From Lachnospiraceae bacterium (GTDB lineage Bacteria; Bacillota; Clostridia; Lachnospirales; Lachnospiraceae), in the NCBI GenBank assembly GCA_017448845.1, contig JAFSKT010000112.1, forward strand, positions 1 through 45,023: a stretch of DNA of 45,023 bases, written 5' to 3'. A program made the position numbers and the translations under genes. The notes under the pieces are model-generated. The model was not told where the DNA came from. It did no database searches and worked only from the letters and a program-made list of their open reading frames with translations. Every line of letters starts with the position of its first letter. The first letter of the stretch is position 1. Of this stretch, positions 23,570-33,783 are shown one piece after another.

Positions 23570-25840
23570 ATGGATATCAGGACAGATTTTGACAAACTGG
23601 CAAGGAAACTTTACGGAAGGCCCATTCATCAGTGCACTTCTCACGAGCTCTATCATGTGCTGCTGCAGCTCACAAAGGATCAGCTCTCAGAGAGAAAGGA
23701 AACTGACGGGGACAGGAAGGTTTACTATATATCCGCCGAGTTCCTTATCGGAAAGCTGCTCTCCAATAACCTTATAAATCTCGGTATCTATGACGAGGTG
23801 GAGGAGATCTTAAAGGAAAGCGGAAAATCCCTTACGGAAATAGAAGATGAGGAAATGGAGCCCTCACTGGGAAACGGAGGACTGGGAAGGCTTGCAGCCT
23901 GCTTTATGGATTCCATTGCCACCCTTGGTCTCCCCGGATCCGGCATAGGCTTAAATTACCACTTTGGTCTCTTTAAGCAGGTATTCAAGGATCATCTGCA
24001 GACCGCGGAAAAGGACGGCTGGATCAATGACCGCTGCTGGCTCAATAAGACGGACGTGAGCTACGATATCAAATTCGGTGATGTGACCGTAAAGTCAAGG
24101 ATGTACGACATAGACGTGGCCGGATATGAGAAGGGCTTAAATAAGCTGCATCTCTTTGATGTGGAGTCTTTAGATGAATCCCTGGTTAAGAGCGGCATAG
24201 ATTTTGATAAGACCGATGTGCTTAAGAACCTGACTCTCTTCCTCTATCCCGATGATTCCGATGAGGCGGGGAATCTCCTTCGTATATATCAGCAGTACTT
24301 CATGGTATCAAACGGCGCAAGGCTTATCATAGATGAAATGAAGGAGAAGGGATTTGACCTCTATGACCTTCATAAGCATGTTGCGATCCAGATAAATGAT
24401 ACCCATCCCACAATGGTAATTCCCGAACTCATAAGGATACTCACCCAGGAAGAAGAGTTTACCATGGATGACGCCATTGCAGTGGTATCAAAGACCTGTG
24501 CATATACCAACCACACCATTCTGGCGGAAGCACTGGAAAAGTGGCCTCTTGCCTATCTGGAAAAGGTGGTTCCCGTTCTGGTTCCCATTATCAAGGAGCT
24601 GGCAAACAGGATAAAGAAGCAGCATAAGGATCAGAGCAAGGTATGGATCATCGATGATGAAAAGAGAGTCCATATGGCTCATATCGATATCCACTACGGC
24701 TATTCCGTAAACGGCGTGGCTGCAATACATACGGATATCCTTAAAAACACGGAGTTGAACGTTTTCTATAAGCTCTATCCCGATAAGTTCAATAATAAGA
24801 CCAATGGCGTCACCTTCAGAAGATGGCTCTTAAAGTGCAACAGGCCTCTGGCTGCATTCTTAGATAAGACCATCGGAACAGATTACAGGAAAGATGCGGA
24901 TAAGCTTAAGGACCTCTTAAGCCGTAAGGATGACGCGGCAGTATTAAGGGAACTTAAGGAGATAAAGAAGACCAATAAGGAAGAGCTTAAGAGATTTGTC
25001 AAAGCCCGTGAAGGCATAGATCTGGATACGGATTCCATCTTTGATATACAGGTTAAGCGTCTCCATGAGTATAAGAGGCAGCAGATGAACGCCCTCTACA
25101 TCATCCATAAGTATCTGGAGATAAAGGGCGGAAAGATCCCGAAGCGTCCCATAAGCTGTATCTTCGGCGCAAAGGCCGCTCCGGCATATGTTATCGCAAA
25201 GGATATAATCCACCTTATCCTGGTTCTGCAGGAGATCATCAATAATGATCCCGATGTGAACAAATACCTGAAGGTGGTCATGGTCACCAACTATAACGTT
25301 ACCTATGCTGAGAAGCTTATACCTGCCTGCGACATATCCGAGCAGATCTCTCTCGCATCCAAGGAGGCTTCCGGTACCTCAAACATGAAATTCATGCTGA
25401 ACGGTGCTGTGACCCTTGGTACGGATGACGGTGCCAATGTGGAGATCCACGATCTGGTGGGAGATGACAATATCTACATTTTCGGTGCCGATTCGGATAC
25501 GGTAATAAAGCATTATGAAAAGGCAGATTACGTTTCAAAGGATATTTATGATGAGTCCGAAGTAGTTAAGGAAGCAGTTGATTTCATCATCTCTCCACAG
25601 TGCTTAAAGGTTGGAAATAAGGAAAACCTGGAGAGGCTTTATAAGGAGCTCTTAAATAAGGACTGGTTTATGACCCTGCTTGATCTGGAGGATTATATCA
25701 AGGCTAAGGACAGGATCTTCGCTGATTATGAAGACAGGGATAAGTGGCAGAGGATGATGCTTGTAAATATCGCAAATGCAGGTTTCTTCTCAAGCGACCG
25801 CACCATCACAGAGTACAATAGAGACATTTGGAAGTTGTGA
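23570..25840 (+). CDS. glgP: Glycogen/alpha-glucan phosphorylase
   Basis: The 756-residue product matches bacterial glycogen phosphorylases in length and motifs: [10 protein letters not shown] near the start, [19 protein letters not shown] (about 96-114), [32 protein letters not shown] and the pyridoxal phosphate site [15 protein letters not shown]. The enzyme releases glucose 1-phosphate from alpha-1,4-glucans with inorganic phosphate in the cytosol. Glucose 1-phosphate also feeds rmlA and the phosphoglucomutase later in the window, which could link storage glycan to surface polysaccharide precursors (inference). A GGTGG-type binding site precedes the ATG, and the carbamate kinase gene starts six bases after the stop. 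Confidence 0.96.
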   Translation: MDIRTDFDKLARKLYGRPIHQCTSHELYHVLLQLTKDQLSERKETDGDRKVYYISAEFLIGKLLSNNLINLGIYDEVEEILKESGKSLTEIEDEEMEPSLGNGGLGRLAACFMDSIATLGLPGSGIGLNYHFGLFKQVFKDHLQTAEKDGWINDRCWLNKTDVSYDIKFGDVTVKSRMYDIDVAGYEKGLNKLHLFDVESLDESLVKSGIDFDKTDVLKNLTLFLYPDDSDEAGNLLRIYQQYFMVSNGARLIIDEMKEKGFDLYDLHKHVAIQINDTHPTMVIPELIRILTQEEEFTMDDAIAVVSKTCAYTNHTILAEALEKWPLAYLEKVVPVLVPIIKELANRIKKQHKDQSKVWIIDDEKRVHMAHIDIHYGYSVNGVAAIHTDILKNTELNVFYKLYPDKFNNKTNGVTFRRWLLKCNRPLAAFLDKTIGTDYRKDADKLKDLLSRKDDAAVLRELKEIKKTNKEELKRFVKAREGIDLDTDSIFDIQVKRLHEYKRQQMNALYIIHKYLEIKGGKIPKRPISCIFGAKAAPAYVIAKDIIHLILVLQEIINNDPDVNKYLKVVMVTNYNVTYAEKLIPACDISEQISLASKEASGTSNMKFMLNGAVTLGTDDGANVEIHDLVGDDNIYIFGADSDTVIKHYEKADYVSKDIYDESEVVKEAVDFIISPQCLKVGNKENLERLYKELLNKDWFMTLLDLEDYIKAKDRIFADYEDRDKWQRMMLVNIANAGFFSSDRTITEYNRDIWKL

Positions 25841-25846
25841 GGTTTT

Positions 25847-26791
25847 ATGGAAAACAAGCGCGCAGTGGTTTCTCTTGGGCATAACGCCCTTGGATATACA
25901 ACAGCAGAGCAGTGGGATGCAGTTAAGCTCACGGCAAAGGCTCTGGCAGATCTGGCGGAGGAGGGCTATGCCCTGGCCATAACCCATTCTAACGGTCCCC
26001 AGGTCTCGATGATACATAAGGCCATGACGGAACTCAGGAGGATATATCCCGATTATTCTCCGGCGGCCATGTGTGTCTGTTCGGCCATGAGCGAGGGCTA
26101 TGTGGGCTACGACATACAGAATTCCCTGAAGAGCGAGCTCCTTTCCCGGGGCATAAGCAGGAACGTGGCTACAGTACTGACCCAGGTTACTGTGGACCCC
26201 TATGATGACGCTTTCTATCATCCCTCAAAGGTGATCGGACGCCACATGACAGCGGAAGAAGCTGCCATGGAAGAGAGAAAGGGAAACTATACAAAGGAGG
26301 ATCCGGGAAAGGGATACTTAAGAGTTGTTGCTACGCCGGAACCCTTGGAAATAGTTGAGATAGATGCCATAAGGCTCCTTTTTGATGCCGGAATGATAGT
26401 GATCGCGGCAGGTGGCGGCGGTATACCTGTTATCGAGCAGAACTGCGTACTTAAGGGTGCCAGTGCCGTTATTGAAAAAGACAGCATAGCGTCTCTCCTC
26501 GCAAAGAAGCTGGATGCGGACAGGCTTATAATCCTCACCGGAGTTGACTGCGTGAAGAAGAACTTCGGAAAAGAGGACGAGGAAGACATACACGAGCTGT
26601 CGGTTGCGGAAGCGGAAAAGCTCCTTGCCGAAGGACAGTTCGGTGAAGGTACCATGAAGCCCAAGATCGAGGCGGCTATAGATTTCCTCTCATCAAAGAG
26701 AGATGCGGAAGTACTTATAACCGGCATAGGTTCCATTGAGGATGCCATCGCCGGAAAGATCGGAACGAGGTTGAGGAATAATGCTGTTTAA
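25847..26791 (+). CDS. arcC: Carbamate kinase, divergent
   Basis: The 314-residue product has the amino-acid-kinase blocks of carbamate kinase: TQVTVDPYDDAFYHPSK, the KVIGRHM region, AAGGGGIPV (near 186-194), KDSIASLLA, DRLIILTGVD and EGTMKPKIEAAI. Carbamate kinase interconverts carbamoyl phosphate plus ADP with ATP plus carbamate. Two conserved places differ: the P-loop is SLGHNAL instead of ALGGNAL, and THSNGPQVS replaces THGNGPQVG, so activity may be altered. Arginine deiminase pathway genes are absent nearby, and it sits between glgP and an acyltransferase gene, overlapping the latter by 11 bases. The standard assignment is likely, but the substrate deserves caution. Confidence 0.85.
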   Translation: MENKRAVVSLGHNALGYTTAEQWDAVKLTAKALADLAEEGYALAITHSNGPQVSMIHKAMTELRRIYPDYSPAAMCVCSAMSEGYVGYDIQNSLKSELLSRGISRNVATVLTQVTVDPYDDAFYHPSKVIGRHMTAEEAAMEERKGNYTKEDPGKGYLRVVATPEPLEIVEIDAIRLLFDAGMIVIAAGGGGIPVIEQNCVLKGASAVIEKDSIASLLAKKLDADRLIILTGVDCVKKNFGKEDEEDIHELSVAEAEKLLAEGQFGEGTMKPKIEAAIDFLSSKRDAEVLITGIGSIEDAIAGKIGTRLRNNAV

Positions 26792-28247
26792 TTCTCTTGC
26801 CTTCCTCATATTTCTGCCGGTGGCTTTTATCCTCTACTGGATAGCGCCGCAGAAGACAAGATGGATAGTGCTGCTCCTCATAAGCTACTATTTCTACATG
26901 GCGGCAAGCCCCAGATATGTATTACTGCTGCTGGCTACAAGCCTTGTGGTATGGGGAGCGTCCCTTATAATCGACAGGACTGATCCGGACCAGGGCGCCT
27001 TCAAGAAGGGCGTGCTGGTCGTTACGCTTTTTATATGCTTTGGGCTCCTGATCTTTTTCAAATACTATAATTTTGCCGCAAACAGCATAGTGGGGCTCAT
27101 GAATCTTTTCTCTTTCAATATCGAACCCCATCTTTTGAATCTCCTTATGCCGGTGGGCATTTCATTTTACACCTTCCAGTCCACCAGCTATCTTATTGAT
27201 GTCTACAAGGGTAAGAGCAAACCTCAGGAGAGTTTTGCCCGCTTTGCCCTCTATGTTTCATTCTTTCCCCAGATAATAGCAGGTCCCATAGGCAGGACAG
27301 ATGAGCTTATGTGGCAGCTGGACTGCGAAAAAAAATTTGACTATGATGTGGCAGTATCGGGCCTAAGAATGATGCTCTGGGGCTATTTTAAGAAGCTGGT
27401 CATCTCCGATGCCCTGGCGAAATATGTGGATCTGATCTTCGGGAATGTGCCTTACTATTTCGGCATGACCTTCATCATGGCCTCCGTCATGTACACTTTC
27501 CAGATATACTGCGACTTTTCCGGTTATTCGGATATAGCCATAGGAACAGCCAGGCTTTTTAATATCGAGCTTATGCAGAACTTTAAGAGCCCCTATTTCT
27601 CTTCTTCCGTAAGGGAATTCTGGTCCAGATGGCATATCTCCCTTTCCACCTGGTTCAGGGATTATGTGTATATCCCCCTGGGAGGCAGCAGAAAGGGAAA
27701 GATAAGAAAGCGCATAAACCTTATTATCACCATGCTGGTGTCCGGGCTCTGGCACGGGGCAAACTGGACCTTCGTTCTCTGGGGCGGGCTCCACGGAGTT
27801 TATCAGGTGATAGAGGACGTGTTCAGGGATAAATTTGGCGAAGATAAGGAGAAGAAGGCTCCGGGCAGGCTTTCTGTCATATTCCATACCCTCCTTACCT
27901 TCGCCCTGGTGGATATTGCCTGGATCTTTTTCCGGGCGGATTCCATATCCGACGCCTTCTTTATAGTCACCCATCTTCATAACGGTGTGATACTCCACTT
28001 TGCAAATGCATGGAAAAAGATGACTGTGGATATGCTGATCACCACCTTCGGCCTATGGAAATTATTAGCGGCGATACTGGTGCTTATGATATATGATTAT
28101 TTCTCGCTGAAACACGATATACCGAAGGAGATGTCCCGCTGGAAGCTGCCTCTACGCTGGCTTATATATGTGGGACTAACCACCCTGATAATAATAAACA
28201 AGCTGCACGGCGGCACCACGCAGCAGTTCATTTACTTTAATTTCTGA
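26781..28247 (+). CDS. MBOAT-family O-acyltransferase (AlgI/DltB-like)
   Basis: The 488-residue integral membrane protein has many hydrophobic helices, starting MLFNSLAFLIFLPVAFILYW. Family motifs are GISFYTFQSTSYLIDVYKG, QIIAGPI, CDFSGYSDIAIG, FWSRWHISLSTWFRDYVYIPLGG and GLWHGANWTFVLWGGLHG with the conserved His325. These match AlgI/DltB-like enzymes that pass acyl (usually acetyl) groups across the membrane to surface glycans. The 11-base overlap with arcC suggests one transcript. The SGNH-like gene downstream is the usual partner type that completes transfer outside the cell, so the pair probably acetylates an extracellular polysaccharide. Confidence 0.93.
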   Translation: MLFNSLAFLIFLPVAFILYWIAPQKTRWIVLLLISYYFYMAASPRYVLLLLATSLVVWGASLIIDRTDPDQGAFKKGVLVVTLFICFGLLIFFKYYNFAANSIVGLMNLFSFNIEPHLLNLLMPVGISFYTFQSTSYLIDVYKGKSKPQESFARFALYVSFFPQIIAGPIGRTDELMWQLDCEKKFDYDVAVSGLRMMLWGYFKKLVISDALAKYVDLIFGNVPYYFGMTFIMASVMYTFQIYCDFSGYSDIAIGTARLFNIELMQNFKSPYFSSSVREFWSRWHISLSTWFRDYVYIPLGGSRKGKIRKRINLIITMLVSGLWHGANWTFVLWGGLHGVYQVIEDVFRDKFGEDKEKKAPGRLSVIFHTLLTFALVDIAWIFFRADSISDAFFIVTHLHNGVILHFANAWKKMTVDMLITTFGLWKLLAAILVLMIYDYFSLKHDIPKEMSRWKLPLRWLIYVGLTTLIIINKLHGGTTQQFIYFNF

Positions 28248-28248
28248 C

Positions 28249-28300
28249 CTTATTGAAGCTACATCAGCGCGGATAAAACACAGCGGCTTTCAATAAGGGA
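28249..28300. repeat. Inverted repeat between the MBOAT and SGNH genes
   Basis: CTTATTGAAGC just after the MBOAT stop has an imperfect inverted partner GGCTTTCAATAAG near 28287-28299. There is no T run, so a terminator is doubtful; it may protect or process mRNA between the two genes. Confidence 0.45.
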
Positions 28301-28313
28301 AACGGTAGCGGTA

Positions 28314-29390
28314 ATGAAACGATTTATTAAGAAATGTGTCATCTTCATATTGATACTTTCGGTCCTCTTCCTCCCCCTTGGGGTGGGGTTAGATCCCTAT
28401 AACATTTTTCACTGGAATCATATCAGGAATAATGGTGTAGAGCCCAATAAGAGCTATGTGAAGATGATGAACATCTTAAACAATAAGGATAAGTTTGATT
28501 CCTTCCTCTTTGGTTCCTCCAGGGCGGGATTCTTCGATGTGTCCAAAATGAATGACGGTAAATACTACGATATGGCCTACTCCGAGGGACTGCCGGGAGA
28601 ACACCTGCAGAACATCAAGGACTTGCTTGACCGTGGAGTAAAGATAAAAAATATCACCATGGGAGTGGACGATATCTCCTATTTCGTGGATCCGGATTTC
28701 CACAGCGACCAGCTTTACAGGAAGGCCTTCCCCTGGGACGGGAGCTTATCTGACAAGGCGGGTTTCTATCTTTCATATTTAGATCTGGTTACCCTTTCCC
28801 AGTCCATCGAAGTTATCATGAAGCATAAGAACACGGATCCGGGATACGGTGCCAGGCTTTTGGAGACCGGCACTGAAAACTTAAGCATCGAGCCGGATTT
28901 CCACTATGACAAGCTGGATCCCACCTGGTCCGATTATTATTACCCCAGGGAAGAAAGCCTTGATGAGATTGGGGAGATAGTGGAGATCTGCAGGGAAAAC
29001 GGCATTAAATTAAGGGTTTTCACTAATCCCGTAAACGGATATACTTATGCAAAAGACATTGCAAACGGCTACATACCGTTCTTAAAAAAGCTTGCCAAAG
29101 TCACGCCCTACTGGAATTTCAGCGGCTTTAACAATGTGACCTTAGATATGTCCAATTACTATGAGACCAGCCATTTTTCACCGGAGGTGGCGGACCAGAT
29201 CATTGACCGGATCTACAACGATAAAGGGGATCCGGAGCTTTTAGAGCAGGGCTATGGCATGTATGTTACAGAGGAGAACGTTGAGGAACTCATGGATATC
29301 TTATACGGACAGGCCGTAAACTTCGACCTGCCCACGGATACTTACCCGGACACCTTGAACAAGGAAGATGAAGAGAACAAGGAGGAATAG
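28314..29390 (+). CDS. SGNH/AlgX-DltD-like exported protein, partner of the MBOAT
   Basis: The 358-residue product has an N-terminal membrane anchor or signal segment (residues 7-25). FLFGSSRAG (65-71) fits the SGNH nucleophile block, and YYETSHFSPEVADQI with His287 fits the closing D/E-x-x-H block. Such proteins (DltD, AlgJ/AlgX, and hydrolases next to MBOAT genes) take the acyl group delivered by the MBOAT and load it onto the glycan at the outer face. The C terminus is acidic (about 340-358). It stands 66 bases after the MBOAT and 5 bases before a glycosyltransferase. The overall family was assigned from these short motifs and from context. Confidence 0.7.
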   Translation: MKRFIKKCVIFILILSVLFLPLGVGLDPYNIFHWNHIRNNGVEPNKSYVKMMNILNNKDKFDSFLFGSSRAGFFDVSKMNDGKYYDMAYSEGLPGEHLQNIKDLLDRGVKIKNITMGVDDISYFVDPDFHSDQLYRKAFPWDGSLSDKAGFYLSYLDLVTLSQSIEVIMKHKNTDPGYGARLLETGTENLSIEPDFHYDKLDPTWSDYYYPREESLDEIGEIVEICRENGIKLRVFTNPVNGYTYAKDIANGYIPFLKKLAKVTPYWNFSGFNNVTLDMSNYYETSHFSPEVADQIIDRIYNDKGDPELLEQGYGMYVTEENVEELMDILYGQAVNFDLPTDTYPDTLNKEDEENKEE

Positions 29391-29395
29391 CGCCC

Positions 29396-30427
29396 ATGGA
29401 AGGAAACGGATCAACAACATTCAGTCTGTGCATGATAGTAAAGAACGAAGAGGAAATGCTTAGAAACTGTCTGGATCCCATTAAGGATCTGATGGATGAG
29501 ATCATCATTGTTGATACCGGGTCCACGGACAGGACAAAGGAGATCGCCCGGGAATACACGGATAAGGTGTATGACTTTGAGTGGGACGACGATTTCTCTG
29601 CGGCGAGGAATTTCGCCTTTTCCTTTGCCACCGGTGATTATATCTATTCCGCTGATGCCGACGAGGTAATGAGTGAAGAGAATGTGGCTAAATTCAGAGT
29701 CCTTAAGGAGGCAATGCTGCCGGAGATCGATATAGTGCAGATGTACTATACAAACCAGCTTTCCGGAAACACCACCTACAATTTCGATAAAGAACTCCGG
29801 CCCAAGCTCTATAAGAGGATAAGGACTCTTCACTGGGAGGATCCTCTCCACGAGGCTGTAAGGCTGGATCCTGTTGTATATGACAGCGACATTGAGATAA
29901 AGCACTGTGCGGCTTCCGGACACAGCAGCAGGGATTTTTCCATCTTCAAAAAGATCATAGCGAAGCAGGGAGATATGTCCGAACGCCTTACAAAGATGTA
30001 TGCCAGAGAGCTTTTCGTTTCGGGAACGGACGAGGATTTCCTGGAAGCCCTTGATTTCTTCAGACATAAAATGGATACGGATACCACCGAGGAACTGGTC
30101 CTCATGGACTCCTGCGTAGTTATCAAGTGCGCGAGACTTATGGACGATCCGTCCCTCATGCTCCTTGCTGCAGGCCGTGCCATGGGCTCCAACAACACCC
30201 CCTCCGAAGCTGTATTTGAGCTGGGGGAATACTACCGCGGCAAGCGTAATTACGGCGAGGCCTGCATGTGGTACTATAACGCAGCCTTTGAGACTGAGCC
30301 TCTGCTGAATATCCGCTACCATGATTCCTATCCCTTCCTTGGGCTCCACATCTCATACGTGATCCAGGGAGACCGCGAAAACGCTGCCCGCTTCGCCGCC
30401 ATGGCAAGAGAGAAGAGTTTTGAGTAA
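29396..30427 (+). CDS. Family 2 glycosyltransferase
   Basis: The 343-residue product opens with FSLCMIVKNEEEMLRNCL and IIIVDTGSTDRTKEIA, the nucleotide-sugar-binding part of GT2, then DDDFSAARNFAF and SADADEVM with the metal-binding DxD-like motif (near 83-86). This is the SunS-like subgroup, with a helical C-terminal half (about 230-343, EYYRGKRNYGEACMWYYNAAF) similar to TPR repeats. It is a cytosolic or membrane-associated enzyme transferring a sugar from a nucleotide donor; the acceptor is unknown. AGGAGG precedes the ATG. A fresh promoter lies after it at 30439. Confidence 0.88.
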   Translation: MEGNGSTTFSLCMIVKNEEEMLRNCLDPIKDLMDEIIIVDTGSTDRTKEIAREYTDKVYDFEWDDDFSAARNFAFSFATGDYIYSADADEVMSEENVAKFRVLKEAMLPEIDIVQMYYTNQLSGNTTYNFDKELRPKLYKRIRTLHWEDPLHEAVRLDPVVYDSDIEIKHCAASGHSSRDFSIFKKIIAKQGDMSERLTKMYARELFVSGTDEDFLEALDFFRHKMDTDTTEELVLMDSCVVIKCARLMDDPSLMLLAAGRAMGSNNTPSEAVFELGEYYRGKRNYGEACMWYYNAAFETEPLLNIRYHDSYPFLGLHISYVIQGDRENAARFAAMAREKSFE

Positions 30428-30438
30428 TTTCCCCGATT

Positions 30439-30468
30439 TTGACGGGGGTGCAGGGAATATAGTATAAT
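30439..30468 (+). promoter_or_regulatory. Promoter of the rml/polysaccharide operon
   Basis: TTGACG at 30439-30444, an 18-base spacer and TATAAT at 30463-30468, about 43 bases before the rmlB start codon. Confidence 0.7.
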
Positions 30469-30510
30469 AGAAAGTCGGAATTTTTGAGAAAATCCTCAGG
30501 AGGAAAAGAA

Positions 30511-31590
30511 GTGAAAACATACCTTGTGACCGGCGGCGCCGGATTTATCGGCTCTAATTTCATACATTACATGTTTGGGAAATACGGCAATGATATACGG
30601 ATAATTAATGTGGATTCCCTGACCTATGCCGGTAATCTTGAGAACTTAAGCGGTGTCGAAGAGAAATATGACTATAAGTTCGTAAAGGCGGATATCCGTG
30701 ACAGGGAGGCCATAAAGAAGGTCTTTAAGGAGAACGATATTGACTTCGTGGTGAATTTCGCTGCGGAGAGCCATGTGGACAGAAGCATTGAAAATCCTGA
30801 GATCTTTGTGGAGACCAATGTCCTTGGCACCCTTGTGATGCTGAATGCCGCAAAGGAAGCCTGGGAGACAGAGGATGGATATAAAGAGGGAAAGAGATTC
30901 CTCCATGTTTCCACGGATGAGGTGTACGGTTCCCTTGATGATCCCGAGGATTATTTCTATGAGGATACCCCCTATTCTCCCCACAGCCCTTATTCGGCCA
31001 GCAAGGCGTCCTCCGATTTCCTTGTTAAGGCTTATGTGGATACCTATAAGTTCCCTGCGGTTATTACCAACTGCTCCAATAACTACGGGCCGTATCAGTT
31101 CCCGGAGAAGCTTATCCCCCTTATGATAAACAATGCGCTCCACGGTAAAGATCTGCCGGTTTACGGAGACGGAAAGAATGTAAGGGACTGGCTCTATGTG
31201 GATGACCACTGCAAGGGCATTGACATGGTGCTTAAGGGCGGACGTATCGGTGAGAAGTATAATATCGGCGGCCACAATGAAAAAGAGAATATCCAGATCA
31301 TACATATTATCCTCGATACCTTAAGGGAGATACTTCCCGACAGTGATGAGAGGAAGAAGAATATCAGCGAGGATCTGATAAAGCATGTTACTGACAGGAA
31401 GGGACATGACAGGCGCTACGCCATTGCTCCGGACAAGATAAAGGCGGAGCTTTCCTGGGAGCCGGAAACCCGCTTTGAGGACGGCATCAGGAAGACCATT
31501 GAGTGGTATCTTGCCCACGAAGAGTGGATGGCTCATGTGACCAGCGGCGACTACCAGTCCTATTATGAAAAGATGTATGCCGGGAGGTAA
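30511..31590 (+). CDS. rmlB: dTDP-glucose 4,6-dehydratase
   Basis: The 359-residue product converts dTDP-glucose to dTDP-4-keto-6-deoxyglucose, the second step toward dTDP-rhamnose. It shows the NAD-binding VTGGAGFIGSNF, HVSTDEVYGSL, the catalytic YSASKASSD (Tyr-x3-Lys) and NNYGPYQFPEKLIPL blocks. The start is taken as GTG 30511, seven bases after CAGGAGG, because an upstream TTG at 30484 has no binding site and lies 5' of the Shine-Dalgarno sequence. rmlA follows after nine bases. The cytosolic product is shared with the downstream epimerase rmlC. Confidence 0.97.
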   Translation: MKTYLVTGGAGFIGSNFIHYMFGKYGNDIRIINVDSLTYAGNLENLSGVEEKYDYKFVKADIRDREAIKKVFKENDIDFVVNFAAESHVDRSIENPEIFVETNVLGTLVMLNAAKEAWETEDGYKEGKRFLHVSTDEVYGSLDDPEDYFYEDTPYSPHSPYSASKASSDFLVKAYVDTYKFPAVITNCSNNYGPYQFPEKLIPLMINNALHGKDLPVYGDGKNVRDWLYVDDHCKGIDMVLKGGRIGEKYNIGGHNEKENIQIIHIILDTLREILPDSDERKKNISEDLIKHVTDRKGHDRRYAIAPDKIKAELSWEPETRFEDGIRKTIEWYLAHEEWMAHVTSGDYQSYYEKMYAGR

Positions 31591-31599
31591 AGGATCAGT

Positions 31600-32469
31600 A
31601 TGAAAGGAATAATACTTGCCGGCGGTTCCGGCACAAGGCTCTATCCCCTTACAAAGGCAGTCTCAAAGCAGATGATGCCGGTATATGACAAACCCATGAT
31701 CTATTACCCCTTATCAGCCCTGATGTTAGCGGGGATAAGGGATATACTCATCATTTCAACGGAGAGGGATCTGCCGGCTTTTCAGGAGCTCTTCGGGGAC
31801 GGATCGGAACTTGGACTTAATTTCTCTTATAAGGTACAGGCAGCGCCCAACGGCCTTGCGGAGGCCTTTATCATAGGCGCCGATTTTATCGGGAATGACA
31901 GGGTAGCCATGGTCCTTGGGGATAACATATTCTACGGACAGAGCTTTTCAAAGGTGCTGAAGGCAGCGGCTGCAAGGGAAAAGGGCGCCACTATCTTCGG
32001 CTATTACGTGAAGAACCCCAAAGAATACGGCGTAGTGGAATTTGACAGCGAGGGAAGGGCGGTTTCTATTGAGGAAAAGCCCGAACATCCGAAGTCCAAA
32101 TATGCAGTTCCAGGCCTCTATTTTTACGATAACGACGTGGTGGATATTGCGGCCAACGTTAAACCCTCGGCAAGAGGAGAGCTGGAGATCACTTCGGTGA
32201 ATAATGAGTATCTCCGCCGGGGTGACCTCTATGTGGAAACTTTGGGCAGAGGTTTTGCCTGGCTTGATACCGGAAGCCACGATTCCCTTCTTGATGCGGC
32301 GGACTTTGTGGCGGCCTTCCAGAAGAGACAGGGACTCTATATTTCCTGTATCGAGGAGATCGCGTATAAGAGAGGCTTTATCGACAGGGATCAGCTCTTA
32401 AAGCTCTCGGAACCTCTGCAGAAAACTGCTTACGGGCAGTATCTGGTAGATATTGCAAATGGGCTTTAA
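31600..32469 (+). CDS. rmlA: Glucose-1-phosphate thymidylyltransferase
   Basis: The 289-residue product joins dTTP and glucose 1-phosphate into dTDP-glucose. Motifs are [43 protein letters not shown] and [19 protein letters not shown], the standard RmlA set and length. It is a cytosolic tetramer in relatives and usually feedback inhibited by dTDP-rhamnose. Its substrate could come from glgP or the phosphoglucomutase in this window. The end overlaps the lysozyme-like gene by 11 bases. Confidence 0.97.
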   Translation: MKGIILAGGSGTRLYPLTKAVSKQMMPVYDKPMIYYPLSALMLAGIRDILIISTERDLPAFQELFGDGSELGLNFSYKVQAAPNGLAEAFIIGADFIGNDRVAMVLGDNIFYGQSFSKVLKAAAAREKGATIFGYYVKNPKEYGVVEFDSEGRAVSIEEKPEHPKSKYAVPGLYFYDNDVVDIAANVKPSARGELEITSVNNEYLRRGDLYVETLGRGFAWLDTGSHDSLLDAADFVAAFQKRQGLYISCIEEIAYKRGFIDRDQLLKLSEPLQKTAYGQYLVDIANGL

Positions 32470-33715
32470 GCATTTCCGGATAATCGCGGTCGCAGCCGCA
32501 ATACTGGTTGTGGCCGCTTTCTTTGTATTTCTCCTTAAGTTTCCCGGCAGTGAAAAAAGCCCGGGAGATGGGGAAAGCGCAGCTGCTGTTGAGGAAGTTA
32601 CCGAAAGCAGCGAGGAATTTAAGGATATAAAGGACGCCGGATTAATTAAGGCTGGGGATAAGATAAGGGAAGAGGATAAAGAGGAGGCAGGAGCGGGGAA
32701 AGAGCCGGAGACAAGCGGATGGCCCCATGTGGAGATGCTCCTTTCCTCTGTGAATAAAGACCTTAAGATAATGATCACGAATGATGGTGCCCTGGTTACG
32801 GGGGTTCCCTTCAGGACAGAGATCATAAAAGACGGAAGTGTGCTGGAATACGAGGACAGCGACATGGACGGCGTCATTTCCGCCACAGACCTTCCGGGTG
32901 GAAAGTATAAGGTCCGGTTGAAACCCATAGAGGGATATATTACTCCCGAAAACGAATCCAGCCTTACGGTAAGGAGCAGTATCACCTACCAGACAGTGGC
33001 CTATATACGGACCCTTATCCGTACTGAAGATGAGATAGATGTGGCTAGCGAGGACACTGCGGACCTCGGTGAAGAGGACGACGGAAAGCTCTTAAATGAA
33101 GGAAAGATAGAGCTTGAAAGCGGCACCATAGGTATAGATGTCTCCAAGTATAACAGGGATATAGACTGGGAAAAGGTAAAGGCTTCCGGCATAGAATATG
33201 CCATCATAAGGCTGGGATACAGAGGTTCCAGCACAGGCTCCCTGGTGGAGGATCCCTATTATGAAAGGAATATAAAGGGTGCAAGGGAAGCGGGACTTAA
33301 GACCGGAGTGTATTTCTTCACCCAGGCCTTAAATGAGACCGAGGCCGTTGAGGAGGCCAGCATGGTCTGCGCCCTCTGCCCGAAGGAGGATTTAGACCTT
33401 CCGGTATTCTTAGACGTGGAATCCGCAGGGGGAAGAGGGGACCTGGTGGCAAAGGATCAGAGGACCGCTAATATCAGGGCCTTTGTGGAGACTCTTGAGG
33501 GAAAGGGCTACAGCGCAGGGGTTTATGCCAATAAAAAGTGGCTCACTTCCTACATCAATGCGGATGAGATATCGGATTTCCCCATCTGGCTTGCCCAGTA
33601 CAAGGTGGAAAGGCCGACCTATGAAGGAAAATACGACGCATGGCAGTATTCTTCCAAAGGCCATGTGGAAGGCATAGAAGGATATGTGGATCTGGACTTA
33701 AATATATCACTGTGA
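32459..33715 (+). CDS. Membrane-anchored GH25 lysozyme-like muramidase
   Basis: The product is 418 residues from the ATG at 32459; a TTG two codons upstream is less likely. An N-terminal hydrophobic segment (about residues 8-28) anchors or exports it. An acidic linker and a small beta-rich domain (about 90-180) follow. The C-terminal GH25 domain has [40 protein letters not shown] (the DxE catalytic pair), GVYANKKW and [12 protein letters not shown]. Such enzymes cut the MurNAc-GlcNAc bond of peptidoglycan. It lies between rmlA and rmlC, perhaps for wall remodelling during polymer attachment, and overlaps rmlA by 11 bases. Confidence 0.9.
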   Translation: MGFKHFRIIAVAAAILVVAAFFVFLLKFPGSEKSPGDGESAAAVEEVTESSEEFKDIKDAGLIKAGDKIREEDKEEAGAGKEPETSGWPHVEMLLSSVNKDLKIMITNDGALVTGVPFRTEIIKDGSVLEYEDSDMDGVISATDLPGGKYKVRLKPIEGYITPENESSLTVRSSITYQTVAYIRTLIRTEDEIDVASEDTADLGEEDDGKLLNEGKIELESGTIGIDVSKYNRDIDWEKVKASGIEYAIIRLGYRGSSTGSLVEDPYYERNIKGAREAGLKTGVYFFTQALNETEAVEEASMVCALCPKEDLDLPVFLDVESAGGRGDLVAKDQRTANIRAFVETLEGKGYSAGVYANKKWLTSYINADEISDFPIWLAQYKVERPTYEGKYDAWQYSSKGHVEGIEGYVDLDLNISL

Positions 33716-33783
33716 GGACTGCATCCGGTTCCGGGATCTTCCCGGAAGGACAGCCTCCGGCGGAAAGGAGTATATTTCAGGTA

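Noticed and set aside
29411-30349. 312-residue minus-strand ORF opposite the GT2 gene
   Set aside because: It mirrors the real gene on the other strand and has no recognisable motifs.
33640-33783. Longer N terminus for rmlC
   Set aside because: The extension runs in the lysozyme gene and does not look like RmlC; the family start fits 33784.
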